DNA of 64,000 nt. Origin: Rebecca billardiae RCC1528. Lineage: Eukaryota; Haptophyta. The DNA lies in NCBI GenBank assembly GCA_965240325.2, contig OZ251225.1, positions 1,178,001 through 1,242,000 of the forward strand, given 5' to 3'. The position numbers and the translations under genes were made by a program. Positions 1 to 12,776 of the stretch are shown here, piece after piece (within the stretch, counting starts at the first letter, position 1; every line of letters starts with the position of its first letter). The notes below the pieces were generated by a model. The model had not been told where the DNA came from, did no database searches, and saw nothing but the letters and a program-made list of their open reading frames with translations.

Positions 1-888
1 CGCACGAACCCTCGCGGGCGACGAGATATATCATTGACGCGGGTAGCCCTTTAAGGCGTTCCCGTACCCGCGCGCGATTCATAACCGTACCTTTTCTGAT
101 TACTATAATTATCTCCCGTCGATTAATACTGCTCATCGCTACAAAAGGCGCTGCCACTGCCTTGGCCACTGGCCACTGGCAAACTCGACGCGGGCTCGCG
201 AACAGGCGGGCACTGCACGCGATCGTTCAATCCGACAAGACTCAGCGCCGGTGCGCGCAGATCTGCGGCGGGTCCCAACGGCCGTCGGCATCGCATTCGT
301 GCCTCGTTCACCCCGCGCGCCCCGCCCTGCCATGCCTCTTCGGCCCAGTGCGTTTTCCAACCGAGCACGTCGTCACTCGGTCGCACGAACGCGGCCGTTG
401 TCGACCGGCTCGTAGCTGACCATTCGCGCGCCCGCGCGCGCCACGCCGCACGCCGCGCAGCTGAGGCTCTCGGCATGTTCAGAAGTCGCTCGCCCAACCC
501 TCACCGCTCACGCTCGCGCCGTCCATGACCATGGCCGAGCTGTGATGGCTGAGCCGCGTGCGGCGTGCTGACGGCTGCGCATGGCGGCGCGGCAAGCATT
601 TGGCGCGCGAGCCGCGCGCTGACCGTGAGGAGGGGCTCTGGCGCTCACTCGACGGATGCCTGACCGTGCCTGACACGAGAGCCACAGGCTTAGATCTGCG
701 AGCGGCGAGCCCGCGATGATGGCGAGTTGGCATATGCTACGGGCGACGCCGTGCTCCCCTCTCGCCCGTGCTCGCAGTAGTCCTCGCGCTCCGGGCCGTC
801 GGCCGACAGCACCCGCGGCGGCACCGACGCGCACAGCCATGCAGCGGCCCTCGCACCGAGTGCATCGACGCGGCGGCGAGCCTGACAG
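1..888. other. No supported gene
   Basis: Several short overlapping open frames occur on both strands, but all have the Arg/Ala/Ser-rich composition expected of chance frames in GC-rich DNA and none shows a recognisable motif. It could contain upstream exons of the candidate terminal exon at 889. Confidence 0.5.
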
Positions 889-1251
889 ACAAAGGCGTGC
901 AAGGAGCGGCTACTGCGGCTGCGGGAGGTCGTAGATAGACAGGCTCGAGCCGCGGCTGCTCGCGACGCTCTTCCCCGCAGCGAGCTCGTCCGACGCTGCG
1001 CCGATCCCGCCGAGCGCGCGAGGCTGTGCGAGGCTGAGACGGGCGAGCTGCCGAGCGCGATCTCCGCGCTGCGCGCGGCCACAGACAACAGGGCTGCCCG
1101 ATGCGCACCGGGCGGAGGCGCTGCGGCTGCTGCGCGTCGAGTTCGACAGGCGGCGCAGCCCCCCGAGGCCCGGGCCGTCGACCGCGTCGATTACTCGCGC
1201 CCGCGCCTCCTGCACGGCGACGCGCCGGGCGCGCGCATCGTCATTCGGTGA
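889..1251 (+). CDS. Candidate 3' terminal exon of an unidentified gene
   Basis: An open frame of 120 codons ends at TGA 1249-1251. It begins just after a possible splice acceptor (CTGACAG ending at 888) and has no internal ATG, so if real it is the last exon of a gene whose earlier exons I could not find. The encoded text is charged and partly helical (for example ACKERLLRLREVVDRQ near the start and RVDYSRPRLLHGDAPG near the end). This looks more protein-like than the shadow frames around it. The region just upstream in another frame (ECIDAAASLTDK) would join with a one-base shift, so a decayed gene is the alternative. No family was recognised. Confidence 0.25.
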   Translation, partial: TKACKERLLRLREVVDRQARAAAARDALPRSELVRRCADPAERARLCEAETGELPSAISALRAATDNRAARCAPGGGAAAAARRVRQAAQPPEARAVDRVDYSRPRLLHGDAPGARIVIR

Positions 1252-1735
1252 AGAACGCGACGACTATTGCATACCAGTAGGGCCGTGCGCCCTCAACTTC
1301 GTTGTTTACTACCCGAAGATCGGCGTAGCCGATCATTCTTATATATACGGAATTAGGAGAGAAAAAAGAGTGCTGTAGACTATATATATATGTAGTGAGC
1401 AGACGACGACTTTCGGACACTCCGCTGATTACAATTTACATTTTAGTAGTCGTTACTAGAATTTACGAGTGGCGCCTTTAATTGCGTAACTTGTACTGCC
1501 AGATTCCCCGAGGGACCTCCCCGTATTAATCCTTATTTTCAAGATATAGTCTCCTAAGACGAGTACGTTGCTCTGAGTCTGAGATCCGCGCATTCTAAGT
1601 AAGGTGCTAGCTGATAATACATGTCTGTCCGCATTGGACCGTCCCGGCGTCCGGCGCCCGCGCCGGAAGCCGCGTACGAGTGTAAGGGCACGTAGTTGGG
1701 CGTTGGGCACGCGTGCATGCCAGCAAATCGTGCGC
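1252..1735. other. Intergenic, AT-rich
   Basis: Markedly more AT-rich than its neighbours, with a short TA run near 1380-1393. It lies downstream of the PEBP gene on the minus strand. No gene or RNA was recognised. Confidence 0.5.
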
Positions 1736-2410
1736 TCATGTATGTTCTGCCTTAACGTAGTACCACCCGACGAGTGAGAGCGCGTGCGTGCGTGCGAAGT
1801 CGGCCACCGGCCAGCGACCACGCTGCGATGGTGAGGCCAGTGCACCATCGAACGCAATCCGAGCACCGCCTGGCTGAGCAAAAAGTAGGACAAAGTATCG
1901 ATGGAAGCCTGTGCGAGGAGGAGGCGTCGGTGGCATGTATTGAGTGCGCACATCACCCCCGGCCACCTCCTTCCCGGGGATGTTCACAACCAGCCAGTGC
2001 AGCCAGGGTGCGTGCGTGGGCTTCTGCCTGCTCGGCGCATCAGGGTCCACAATTGCTAGGGTGAAGTACGAGCTGGCGTCTGCCGCCCAAGCCACGTCAG
2101 GCTGCGCAGACGCCTGTGCAGGCGTAAGCGTGATCCCCCCGTGCCCGTGCGCAGCCTTGCTCGCCGTTCCTGGGAAGTCCACAGTGAGCTCCAACCGTGT
2201 CTTCACGAATGAAGCCGGGAGCACGTCTGGGACGAGGCCGGCGCTGAGCTGAAGCACAGACTCCTCGTCACTCTTGGCACTGGGGGCTGCACGCGTTGTA
2301 CGGCTCTGTGATGATTGGCCAGAACGAACAGACACGAACAGCACCGTGAGTGCGAGGCAGATGCCGACGATCAAATAGGCCAACCAGCACGAGCGGCCGG
2401 ACGCCGCCAT
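1736..2410 (-). CDS. Phosphatidylethanolamine-binding protein (PEBP) family, membrane-anchored
   Basis: The protein has 224 residues. The PEBP fold binds anionic ligands or phospholipid head groups, and family members act as kinase or protease regulators or developmental signals; the role here is not known. Family motifs are clear: DPDAPSR, HWLVVNIPG and a GFHRYFVLLFAQ block, which together form the ligand pocket. An N-terminal hydrophobic stretch (about residues 11-30, CWLAYLIVGICLALTVLFV) followed by a Ser/Thr-rich linker suggests a signal anchor, which is unusual because most PEBPs are soluble. I chose the ATG at 2410; the frame is open nine bases further only to a GTG. A single exon is followed by AT-rich DNA. 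Family assignment is secure; location is inferred. Confidence 0.85.
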   Translation of the reverse strand: MAASGRSCWLAYLIVGICLALTVLFVSVRSGQSSQSRTTRAAPSAKSDEESVLQLSAGLVPDVLPASFVKTRLELTVDFPGTASKAAHGHGGITLTPAQASAQPDVAWAADASSYFTLAIVDPDAPSRQKPTHAPWLHWLVVNIPGKEVAGGDVRTQYMPPTPPPRTGFHRYFVLLFAQPGGARIAFDGALASPSQRGRWPVADFARTHALSLVGWYYVKAEHT

Positions 2411-2627
2411 GCCGAGCACCGATCACCCAGCGCACTTTTGTAATCATTCTCGCCTGCCTGAGCGTGAGCTATGATAGTGTCTGTCTGGGCACGCCGCACG
2501 GGCAAGCCAACTGATGCCAACTCAGCCATCAGTCCATCACAGTCACACCGGCGGCGCGCGGCTGACCGCACTCTGCGCCAGTCTGCCTTCCTCGGAGTCT
2601 CCGCGGGCCCAGTCTAACTCTAGGAGT

Positions 2628-4286
2628 CTAGGGGCCGCGCGGTGCCGGCTCCTCGACCGGCGGCAGCTGCGCAAAGAAGCGCTGTGCGCGCAGCACCTTG
2701 GCCTCGACAATGTTGTACCGCGGGTCGATGCGCGCCTGCGCACGGCGGCGGAGCGGGTTGGGCCGCCACGTGAGCCACGAGGGCGTGGGTGCGGCGCGTG
2801 GAGCACGCGCGCGAGCGCGCACCAGCGCCGTCGCCTCGCCGTACGGCAGATGCTGAGTGCGCTCCTCCGGCTGGCCGGGCATGTGGCTGTGCTGGGCAAC
2901 GGCCAGGCCGGCTAGGCAGTAGCATGTGTGGTAGTAGTCGGGTTCCTTGCCGGGCTTGTCGCGGAGCCCGCCCTTGCTGAGCTGGCCGCAAACCATGAGG
3001 TAGTCCTGCAACGCGCCCTGGTCGTACAGCCACGCGCCGTCAGCCTCCTCCAGCGCCGCGAGCAGGCCGCGCTCAGCAGCCGCTCCCGCCTCAGCAGAGC
3101 GAATGCCATCGTCATCCGCACCCATTTCGAGCGCGCGCGCGATGACGGCGAAGGTCGCGCCCTGCCAGAAGGAGTAGCAGCCATCGACCAGCTTGTTCGT
3201 CCGGCCGTGGAAGCCACCCTCCAGCCGCTTCTGGCAGCTCGCAAGCCAGCGCAGCATCGCCCCGAGTCGCAGCTGACCCAGCTGGCCTGTGATTGCCAGC
3301 GCCGCAGCGCCGCAGAACGCGTACCCGCCGTGCGCCTCGAGGCCGGGCTCGCCGCCGAGGCCGCCCTCGTACGTCTGGCACTTGGCGATCCACTCAGGCG
3401 TGCGCGCGATCAGCTCGTCCGTGAGGACGTTCGTCAGCGACGCGACGGCCATCGCCGTGTAAGCCCCGCTGTCGGGCGTGAGCGAGCGCATCGCGCGCGC
3501 ACCGCGTCGCACCGCGCCACGGGCGGACGGGTGAGGGCACACACGCACGTGCACCCGACCGATCGGGACTACAGCGGCGCCGACGCGCGCGGCGCGAGGC
3601 GCTCACCGCACGTCCACCTCGCCGTCCTCGTGCATCGTGAAGCAGCCGAGCGCGTCGTCCTTGCGCTGGCGCAGGAAGCTGTACAGCCGCTGCCGGTCGA
3701 TCGATCGGTATGCCTCCTCAGTGCCGATGATCATGAGCGAGTTGATCGCCGCGTAGGTCGGGGCGAGGTGCGGCAGCTGGCCGGGGTACGGGCCGCCGCA
3801 GTAGCCTCCAGACGGGTCCTCGCACCGCTTGAGGAAGGCCACCGTCCTGCGCGCGCGGCGGGGCACATGCGATCCTTGCCGCCGGTCATGCGCACGCTTC
3901 AAGGTGAGTGACGGAGAGGCGCCGGACGGCTTGCCCACGCGCGCGCGCTCGCACCGTGAGGCCAAGTCGTCCGAGAGCGTGTGGCCTAGGATGTCGAGCG
4001 CATTCAATATCCAGTAGCACAGCCACGGGCGGCTCGCATCCAGCGCCTGGAAGCCCGAAGGCAGCTCCTCGAGCCCTTTGAGCAGGTACGCGATGTGCTT
4101 CTCGCGATCAAACGGCACGGTGTGGCGGCGAACCGCGTCGCCGCCGGCGTCGAGATGGGCGAGGAAGAGCTTGAGGCAGCGCTCCTCCACGGCCTGCTGC
4201 TCCCGCGTCGTCGTGGTCTGCACAGAAGGCGGCTCGCTCGTGTACCGTCCACACGGCACCGCCAACACGTCGGACGGCGCAGACAT
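2628..4286 (-). CDS. FNTB: Protein farnesyltransferase subunit beta
   Basis: Catalytic beta subunit of the zinc enzyme that attaches farnesyl to CaaX-protein cysteines; it works with an alpha subunit not present here. I infer four exons, 4286-3955, 3846-3607, 3468-2823 and 2735-2628, joined by GT-AG introns of 108, 138 and 87 nt, giving 441 residues, close to the family norm. The joins restore family text: HLAPTYAAINSL, then GEVDVR/GAY, then CQTYEGGLGG, HGGYAFCG, GRTNKLVDGCYSFW, YDQGALQDYL and YHTCYCLAGL. The three zinc ligands are present (about Asp286, Cys288 and His371). All three introns are multiples of three, and two lack in-frame stops, so a naive frame runs through them. It is tandem with the hydrolase gene upstream. 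Confidence 0.93.
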
Positions 4287-4448
4287 GCTTTGCGAGTGCG
4301 GATTTTTTTCATCGTGCGGATTTATTCGTTATTCGAGTTTTCCGCGCCTGCACGGTTTCCGGTGAAGCTCGAAGTCGGACCGGCGGTCGGCGCGCCGCCG
4401 GCGGCTGAGCTGCAACGGTCGCTCACGCGCAAGGAGCCCGCAGCCCAG

Positions 4449-5690
4449 TCACAGCCTTCCTCTGACAGACGATGATGGCGGGACCACCGTGGGCGCGCCG
4501 CCGCCCGCGGGCACGTCGTCAAACGGAGGCCGGCCTTCGCGCAGCCGTGCCACGACGCCGGCAGTCCTGGCATCCTCGCACGGCGCGAAGCACGCGCCTT
4601 CGATGGCCGCCTCAGCCTGGGGATCGAGCGCGTCGATGGACGTACACCAGCGCGGCGCGTGGTCCTTGTCCACCAGCACCGCGCGCACGCCCTCGAAGAA
4701 GTCGGCCGCCGCCGCCGTCGGGCCAGCGTCGCCGCCGCCGCTGATGTCGGCAGCAGTCGTGAAGTGCTGTGCAAGCGCGTACTCAGCCGCGAGGCACTCG
4801 CGCAGCGGCGCGGTGGCGCAGCGGCGCAGCAGCGCGAGCGTCGCGACCAGCGCCACCGGCGAGCGCGCGCGGAGCGCGCTGAGCGCGTCCGCGGCCCACG
4901 CCGTCCGCTCTGCGCCCAACGCATCAAGCAGCGCGCGCACGCTCGGCGCGCCAAAGCAGCGCTCGATCGCTGCGCGGTGCTCGGTGAGGCTCGGGCTGGC
5001 GGCGTCGGGCTCGGGTGGTGACGCGCCGCCGCTCAGACGCTCGAGGAGCGCGGACACGTCGCTCTCGCCCGCGCAAGCCTCCAGCCCCGCCTCCAGCCCG
5101 CCGAGCGCGGCGGAGGGCACGAAGTGGGTCGCAAGGCCAAGCTCGCACACATCGCGCGCGCCGAGCCGCGCGCCGGTGAGCGCGAGGTACGTGGCGGTGG
5201 CGCGGGGCAGGCGCTGGAAGAAATGCGAGGCGCCGACGTCGGGGAAGAACCCTATCGCCGTCTCGGGCATCGCGAAGAGCGTGCGCTCCGTCGCGACGCG
5301 AAAGCGGCCATGCACGGACAGGCCGACCCCCCCACCCATCACGATCCCATCCCAGAGGGAGACCTGCGGCTTGGCTGACTCGGCGATGGCGGCGTTGAGA
5401 GCATACTCCTCGGCGAAGAAGCGCCGGCTGAGCTGGCCGCCGGACTGCGCGTCGTGCGCCACGGCCTTCATGTCGCCGCCCGCGCAGAATGCGCGGCCGC
5501 CCTCGCCGCGCAGCAGCAGCACGCGGCAGCTGTCGTCCGCGGCTAGAGCGGCGAAGGGGCCGGCGGCGAGCTCGCGCACCATCTCGAGGGTGAGCGCGTT
5601 AAGAGCGCGTGGCCGGTTCAGAGCGCACGCGAGCAAGCCGCCGCGGCGCGACACGTGGACCAGCGGGGCGGCCTGGGTCGTGGCCGCCAT
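4449..5690 (-). CDS. HIBCH: 3-hydroxyisobutyryl-CoA hydrolase
   Basis: This crotonase-fold thioesterase releases 3-hydroxyisobutyrate from its CoA ester in valine catabolism, normally in mitochondria. It has 413 residues from the ATG at 5690 and no intron. Diagnostic text includes NRPRALNALTLEMV, GGRAFCAGGDMKAV (oxyanion-hole region), FFAEEYALN, KPQVSLWDGIVMGGGVGLS and FAMPETAIGFFPDVGASHFF, which is the HIBCH rather than the enoyl-CoA hydratase pattern and carries the catalytic acidic residues. The C-terminal half is alanine-rich but collinear with the family. The N-terminus is short and not a convincing presequence. Upstream, 130 bp from the ATG, begins one arm of a 397-bp inverted repeat whose partner lies upstream of the RNA helicase gene. 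Confidence 0.92.
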   Translation of the reverse strand: MAATTQAAPLVHVSRRGGLLACALNRPRALNALTLEMVRELAAGPFAALAADDSCRVLLLRGEGGRAFCAGGDMKAVAHDAQSGGQLSRRFFAEEYALNAAIAESAKPQVSLWDGIVMGGGVGLSVHGRFRVATERTLFAMPETAIGFFPDVGASHFFQRLPRATATYLALTGARLGARDVCELGLATHFVPSAALGGLEAGLEACAGESDVSALLERLSGGASPPEPDAASPSLTEHRAAIERCFGAPSVRALLDALGAERTAWAADALSALRARSPVALVATLALLRRCATAPLRECLAAEYALAQHFTTAADISGGGDAGPTAAAADFFEGVRAVLVDKDHAPRWCTSIDALDPQAEAAIEGACFAPCEDARTAGVVARLREGRPPFDDVPAGGGAPTVVPPSSSVRGRL

Positions 5691-5819
5691 GGTGATCCGA
5701 ACCTTCTTTTTCGGCACCAATCAACAACGGAAACTTACGGCGGCGGGGCGGAAAGAACAGATGCGAATAATTGCGATGCACATGAAATCCGGCGCGCCCT
5801 GGTGCGTCCGGGTGCTGGA

Positions 5820-6216
5820 CCAAGGGGAGTCAGGGTACAGCACGTCCAGTTGGGCTGCAGCTGGAGCTTGGGTACAAAAGCTTCCCGCGGCGCAGCGGCA
5901 CTCGCCGCCGCCGCCGCCGTGGAGGGGCGGTTGTGGCGCGCACGGCGTGAGCCGCTGCGGGCGCTGAGGTGCGCGCGACGGCGGCGCGCCCGGCGGCGCT
6001 GCTGTAGGAGGCCACTGCCCTCCTCTCTGCCCCGCGCGCTTCGCTCGTCGTCGCCGTCGCCGCGCCTGCGACTAGCGCGCACGCGAGCGCCGCACCGCCC
6101 GGAAGCCGGGGCAATCTCAGTCGTGACTGCGCATGTGCGTCGCGACCTGGTCGGCCCAGCGCGCGAGGCGCGTGCGGGCGAGGCAGGGCCAGTGTGGCCG
6201 CGCGCCATGCCGCCTC
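5820..6216 (+). repeat. Inverted repeat arm L (397 bp)
   Basis: Reverse complement of 6548-6944, with two mismatches by my base-by-base comparison (about 99.5% identity). It contains (GCC)n/(GGC)n runs and an AAGCTTTTGTACCC stretch. The frames inside it look non-coding. It lies upstream of the hydrolase gene in the same relative orientation as the right arm lies to the helicase gene. Confidence 0.97.
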
Positions 6217-6547
6217 GACCTTGCGCCAGTGGGCATGTCGCGGGCCTTGCACCTCTGTCGACAACGTTGACAAACAATGCGGCACCCAAGCGCAGACGTC
6301 AGTGTGCACGATCGAGACAGTAGGCGTACAGACGCGATAGTTGCAGAGCCTTTTGTGATCATGCGAGTCATGTATCGTCAGTGACTCTCGCCCAGGTCGT
6401 CTGCGCGCTGAACTGACGTTTTGACTGAGTGCCTCGAGATCGCCTCGACGATGGCCCGTGCATTGCTTGAAGACTCGACACCGAGTCCAAGCGGCCAACC
6501 AGACACACGTGCTCAGTTCCCTGTTGTACGCTCAGATGGGCTTACTT
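6217..6547. other. 331-bp spacer of the inverted repeat
   Basis: Unique sequence between the two 397-bp arms. It is less GC-rich than the arms, with TTGACAAACAATGC and GATCATGCGAGTCATG stretches. No gene recognised. If the arms mark duplicated promoters, this would be the divide between two divergent transcription units. Confidence 0.6.
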
Positions 6548-6944
6548 GAGGCGGCATGGCGCGCGGCCACACTGGCCCTGCCTCGCCCGCACGCGCCTCG
6601 CGCGCTGGGCCGACCAGGTCGCGACGCACATGCGCAGTCACGGCTGAGATTGCCCCGGCTTCCGGGCGGTGCGGCGCTCGCGTGCGCGCTGGTCGCAGGC
6701 GCGGCGACGGCGACGACGAGCGAAGCGCGCGGGGCAGAGAGGAGGGCAGTGGCCTCCTACAGCAGCGCCGCCGGGCGCGCCGCCGTCGCGCGCACCTCAG
6801 CGCCCGCAGCGGCTCACGCCGTGCGCGCCACAACCGCCCCTCCACGGCGGCGGCGGCGGCGAGTGCCGCTGCGCCGCGGGAAGCTTTTGTACCCAAGCTC
6901 CAGCTGCAGCCCAACTGGACGTGCTGTACCCTGACTCCCCTTGG
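6548..6944 (-). repeat. Inverted repeat arm R (397 bp)
   Basis: Partner of 5820-6216. It ends 258 bp before the ATG of the DDX3-like gene, so each of the two divergent genes has the same 397-bp sequence in its upstream region, in the same orientation relative to its own start codon. Confidence 0.97.
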
Positions 6945-7202
6945 CTGGACACGTCGTCGACGACGGGTCCTGTGGATCCGGGCGGGGTAGCCAGCGGCGG
7001 GTTGGCGGCGGCGGGCGCGTATCTCCCGGCGTTTGCTTGGAGGATCCCGGCACCATCAGCACGTGCCCTCTTCTTGTGCCAACGCCCACTGCAGCCAGTG
7101 CCACCCCCACAGCGCATCTAGGCCCCCCCGCGGTCTCTTCCACGCCACACCTCGCCCTCCTGGCCACACGACAGACAGACAGCGCGCATCCGAACGCAAC
7201 CC

Positions 7203-9522
<2,320 letters not shown>

Positions 9523-10107
9523 GCCAAGCCAGACTACGCGTGTCGCCGACGACGCGCGGGTGCGGTCACAGCCAGCCACCCACTGGCCCCCGGCCCGACG
9601 CCACGGCGGCGTGACAACACCGCCGCCGCGCCGTGGACCCCACCGCCACCCAGCAATCGCCCTCCGGCCGCCCCGACCCCGCTCAGCCCCCCCACCTCCA
9701 AGATGAGGCGAGCGCCTCCAGCTGCCGGCCTCCAGCCACACGGGCCGCGCGGACGCGCGCGCACTCGTGAGCTCCGCCTGCACAGTGGGTGTGCAGCGCG
9801 GCACACGGGTGCGTGCGGTCCGCGCACGTGGCTGGCCGCTCGCACGCACAGCGCGTGCACGAGCGCCGGCAAAGTGAGGGCGTCCGCCATGGCCACGTTG
9901 CTCGACAGGCATGCTCACCGATCGCCGCGCCCGCGTAACCCGCGGTGCATGCATGTGATCGCCAGCCAGCATATTGACGAATGACGTCCTGGGCGACACT
10001 GCGTCCAATTGCGCAAGACTCCATCCGCCCCGTCGTCGGAACGGGGCGGCTGTGATGCTGACTATATATAGGACACACACACACACACACACACAGCACA
10101 CACTTAC
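9523..10107. other. Intergenic with a (CA)n microsatellite
   Basis: 3' flank of the helicase gene. A CA-dinucleotide run of about 23 bp lies at 10073-10095, preceded by ACTATATATA. No gene recognised. Confidence 0.6.
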
Positions 10108-11025
10108 GATCGGCCTGTTTTATTTCTACGAGAGCCCAAAGGCGACATTCGCCAAAACGCGGTACAATGGCGGCTTGCCCGCTGGTGCGGGCGCCGGAGC
10201 TAGTCCGGAGTAGTGATGGCACGTCGTTCGCGCATTCTCGTGTTGAGGCGCTGCGCTGTGGCGAAGGATGTTGTCAGACATGCTGCTTCGCCTTGCCGTG
10301 GTGCTTCGCCTTGACACAGCGGTCACTTGCGGTGCACGGCAGTGTGTACGATGCAGCCGGCGAGCGGCGGCAAACCGCCGCAGCTGCAGGCCCTCTGCAA
10401 GCTGCAAGCACTCTGCCTTGGCTGCATCGCACCCGCGTCAGATAGAGCGACCAGTTCACAGCCAGATGGACTGCAATCGCCACTAGCTCTAAACGCTCCG
10501 CCGCCTCTACCTTGTCGAGCTTGAGATGCTTCCGTTCGGCGTGCGCTTGCATGCAGCTTGCCGCCTGCATTTGAACGTGAGCGCGGAAGGTTGGTAGGCC
10601 GGATGCTCAGGCCTCCTCGGCGTATATTATGACAAGGTGCGTGCCACGCGCACCCATGACGCGCGGAAAGGCGTGCACACGTCTCCTGGCGCATCTGGCA
10701 GGCTGCAGTCTTGGCCAAGATGATGAGAACAAGCCTGCAAGCGCTCGCCGCGCGGGCGCGAGCGCGCGGAGAGTTCTAGGATCCGACCCATGGTGTTGGG
10801 TGTACCTCGTGTGCGACGACGACGAGGCGGACGAGCGCCGCAACTGGATTCCTGCACTCACCGGTCACCGAGGAGTGCAGGAATCGCGTTCCTTGCGCAC
10901 GTGGGGGCCGCCATCGGCCGTGAGAGGTACACCCAACGGGGCGTGACACCGATTCCCACTGGCGGGCAGGGGTTTGTCGCCGTGACATAGGAAATGGAAT
11001 CTGGTAGAAATAAAACAGGCCGATC
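10108..11025. mobile_element. Candidate non-autonomous element bounded by 22-bp inverted repeats
   Basis: The 22 bases at 10108-10129 (starting GATCGGCCTGTTTTATTTCT) are the exact reverse complement of 11004-11025. The 918-bp interval has no convincing coding frame. Its left end abuts a (CA)n tract and its right end a TA/TATC microsatellite. No target-site duplication is evident, so the element call rests on the inverted repeats alone. Confidence 0.5.
10797..10935. repeat. Nested inverted repeats (two-level hairpin)
   Basis: The outer 13-bp pair is TTGGGTGTACCTC (10797-10809) with GAGGTACACCCAA (10923-10935). The inner 12-bp pair is GATTCCTGCACT (10847-10858) with AGTGCAGGAATC (10874-10885). 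The two nest within one arm-loop structure inside the candidate element. Confidence 0.7.
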
Positions 11026-11203
11026 TCTATCGGATATATCTATATATCTATATAGATATATAGATCTATAGATCTATATATATCTATATCTATATCTATA
11101 TCTATCTATATATATATATATATATATATATATCTATTAACGACGTGGTATGCAACGGGCAGGCGTCAGAGTCAGCAAGCTGTATATATATATATATATA
11201 GAA
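11026..11203. repeat. TATC/TA microsatellites
   Basis: Runs of TATC, TAGA and TA occupy about 11030-11140, followed by a pure TA run at 11183-11200. They are low-complexity islands in an otherwise GC-rich region and directly flank the right inverted repeat of the candidate element. Confidence 0.9.
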
Positions 11204-12251
11204 TAATGTGGAGCCCCACTGTCGGTTGCGCCGGAGGCGGAAGGTGTGTATAATCAAGCGGCATGACTAGGGTAGCAAATCACACAGAAGGCCTGGCCTT
11301 CAGCCTCAGGTGATATGAGCCCCAGTCAGTGTGGCGTGTCGGCCTCAAAGCCGGCGGGCGTCCGAGCAGGGTTCTGTTGCCCAGAGGGGGCCGCTGTCTC
11401 ACACTGTCTCACCAGCTGGGGGGGGCGGGGCGTCCCGGGCTGTTTGCGCTTGCGGGCCGTGGGGCCGGCACTGCGGCACTCAGTCACTGAGATCGACAGT
11501 AGTGGACTCTGGTGCCACCCCACTCCACTCGTGGCTCGGGGCGGCGCCCGGCTGACTTGCCGGCCAGCACACGTACGGCTGCTCAGCCGCCGCCACTCGC
11601 CAGCCGCCTCCGAGACCGAGGACACGGCGACGCGGGTCATCGGCCGCCCGCCGGCGCGGGCTGCTCCCAGCGGGAGCGGCCGGCAGGCTCGGTGCCGTCC
11701 GCGGGCCGCCTGTAGTTAGTGCTTGGGTAGTGGGTGCGCGCGACGCGTCGTATAGATAAGTGCATGGCTGTAACTACTGAGTACTGGCTAAGCAGCTCTG
11801 ATTCTACAACTTTCAATTTTGAATCTAGCTACTAGACTCTACTAGCTGAGCCTGAGCAGCGCAGTGGAATTGTCATTTGTCGCCGGGTCACTTGCCGCCC
11901 GGATGGTTTGGTACGTACTGCTGGGCGTTGAAGCAGCCGAGGTACGTAAGGCTGGCAGATGCCAGGAGGTACTGCGCGGGCTTGCCGCGCGCGCCGCCCG
12001 TACCACAACGTCGGGCCCCTGGGGAGATGCGAACGACGATTCACCGGATCCGGATTAGCGGAACCGCGTGAACTTCATCTTCGGGCTTGTGCAAGCGCGC
12101 ACATGGCCGCGATCGGCTCGCTCCTGTCTGTCGCCGCGGATGAGTCAAAGCCTCTCCTCCTCGAAAGCGCAGGCCGATGAGGCGCAGACTTGGCCATTCC
12201 CGCGTGCACGCCCCCTCTGCCCGATCGTCGCGGCCGTCTTCCAGCCGCCGA
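11204..12251. other. No supported gene
   Basis: Mixed-composition DNA with several short frames of unremarkable composition; none has a recognisable motif, signal peptide or repeat. I saw no RNA gene. Confidence 0.45.
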
Positions 12252-12776
12252 TCATTGCTGCCGCACGAGCGACGAGGCCGGCGAAATGTGGAACGCGGAG
12301 AGCTCCATGTAACGGCTCAGGAGCGAACGGTGGCACACGACGGGCTCGCTCTCCTCCTGGTCGTTCCAGCGCGGTAGACTGGCTGAGCGTGGCCGCGAGC
12401 CGCCGTCCGGGCGCATCGTCGGCCTGGTCGGCGACAGCGATGAGGCGCCATGATGAGGAGCGGGCGGGCTCGTCAATTGAATCCGACCGAGGGACGCCTC
12501 AGCTTGGTCGAGGCGGCTAGGCGTGCGGGCGCAGCTCACACGAGTCGCCTTTGGCGACTCGTCTAGCGGCGTGGCGGACGCAGGGATCGTCGCTTCCCCG
12601 GCCCATGCGCCCTCGCTAGGCGACATGGGCTCAAGCTCGCTGGACGTCCCGGCCGCGCCTTCGCTGCCATACGGCGACTCGAAGAAGGCGGTCTCGGTGG
12701 AGGGCGTGTCGCTGACCTCGATGTTTGCGTGGCCGCTCGTCTCTGCCGGCGACGTGGCCGGCGCGCTGTGCAACAT
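12252..12776 (-). CDS. Hypothetical Ser/Pro/Thr/Glu-rich protein
   Basis: 174 codons from the ATG at 12776. The composition (Ser, Pro, Thr and Glu, with patches such as SDTPSTETAFFESPYGSEG and RSASLPRWNDQEESEP) is that of a disordered regulatory region with potential phosphosites. It differs from the Arg/Ala-rich frames opposite coding regions. It could be one exon of a larger gene. No family was recognised. An overlapping 98-codon frame on the plus strand (12523-12819) is a competing reading. Confidence 0.3.
   Translation of the reverse strand: MLHSAPATSPAETSGHANIEVSDTPSTETAFFESPYGSEGAAGTSSELEPMSPSEGAWAGEATIPASATPLDESPKATRVSCARTPSRLDQAEASLGRIQLTSPPAPHHGASSLSPTRPTMRPDGGSRPRSASLPRWNDQEESEPVVCHRSLLSRYMELSAFHISPASSLVRQQ

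Noticed and set aside
2736-2822. Reading the farnesyltransferase gene as intronless through this stretch
   Set aside because: The 87-nt segment is in frame, but it has GT-AG ends and breaks the family text just before the conserved PRYNI end, so an intron is the better explanation.
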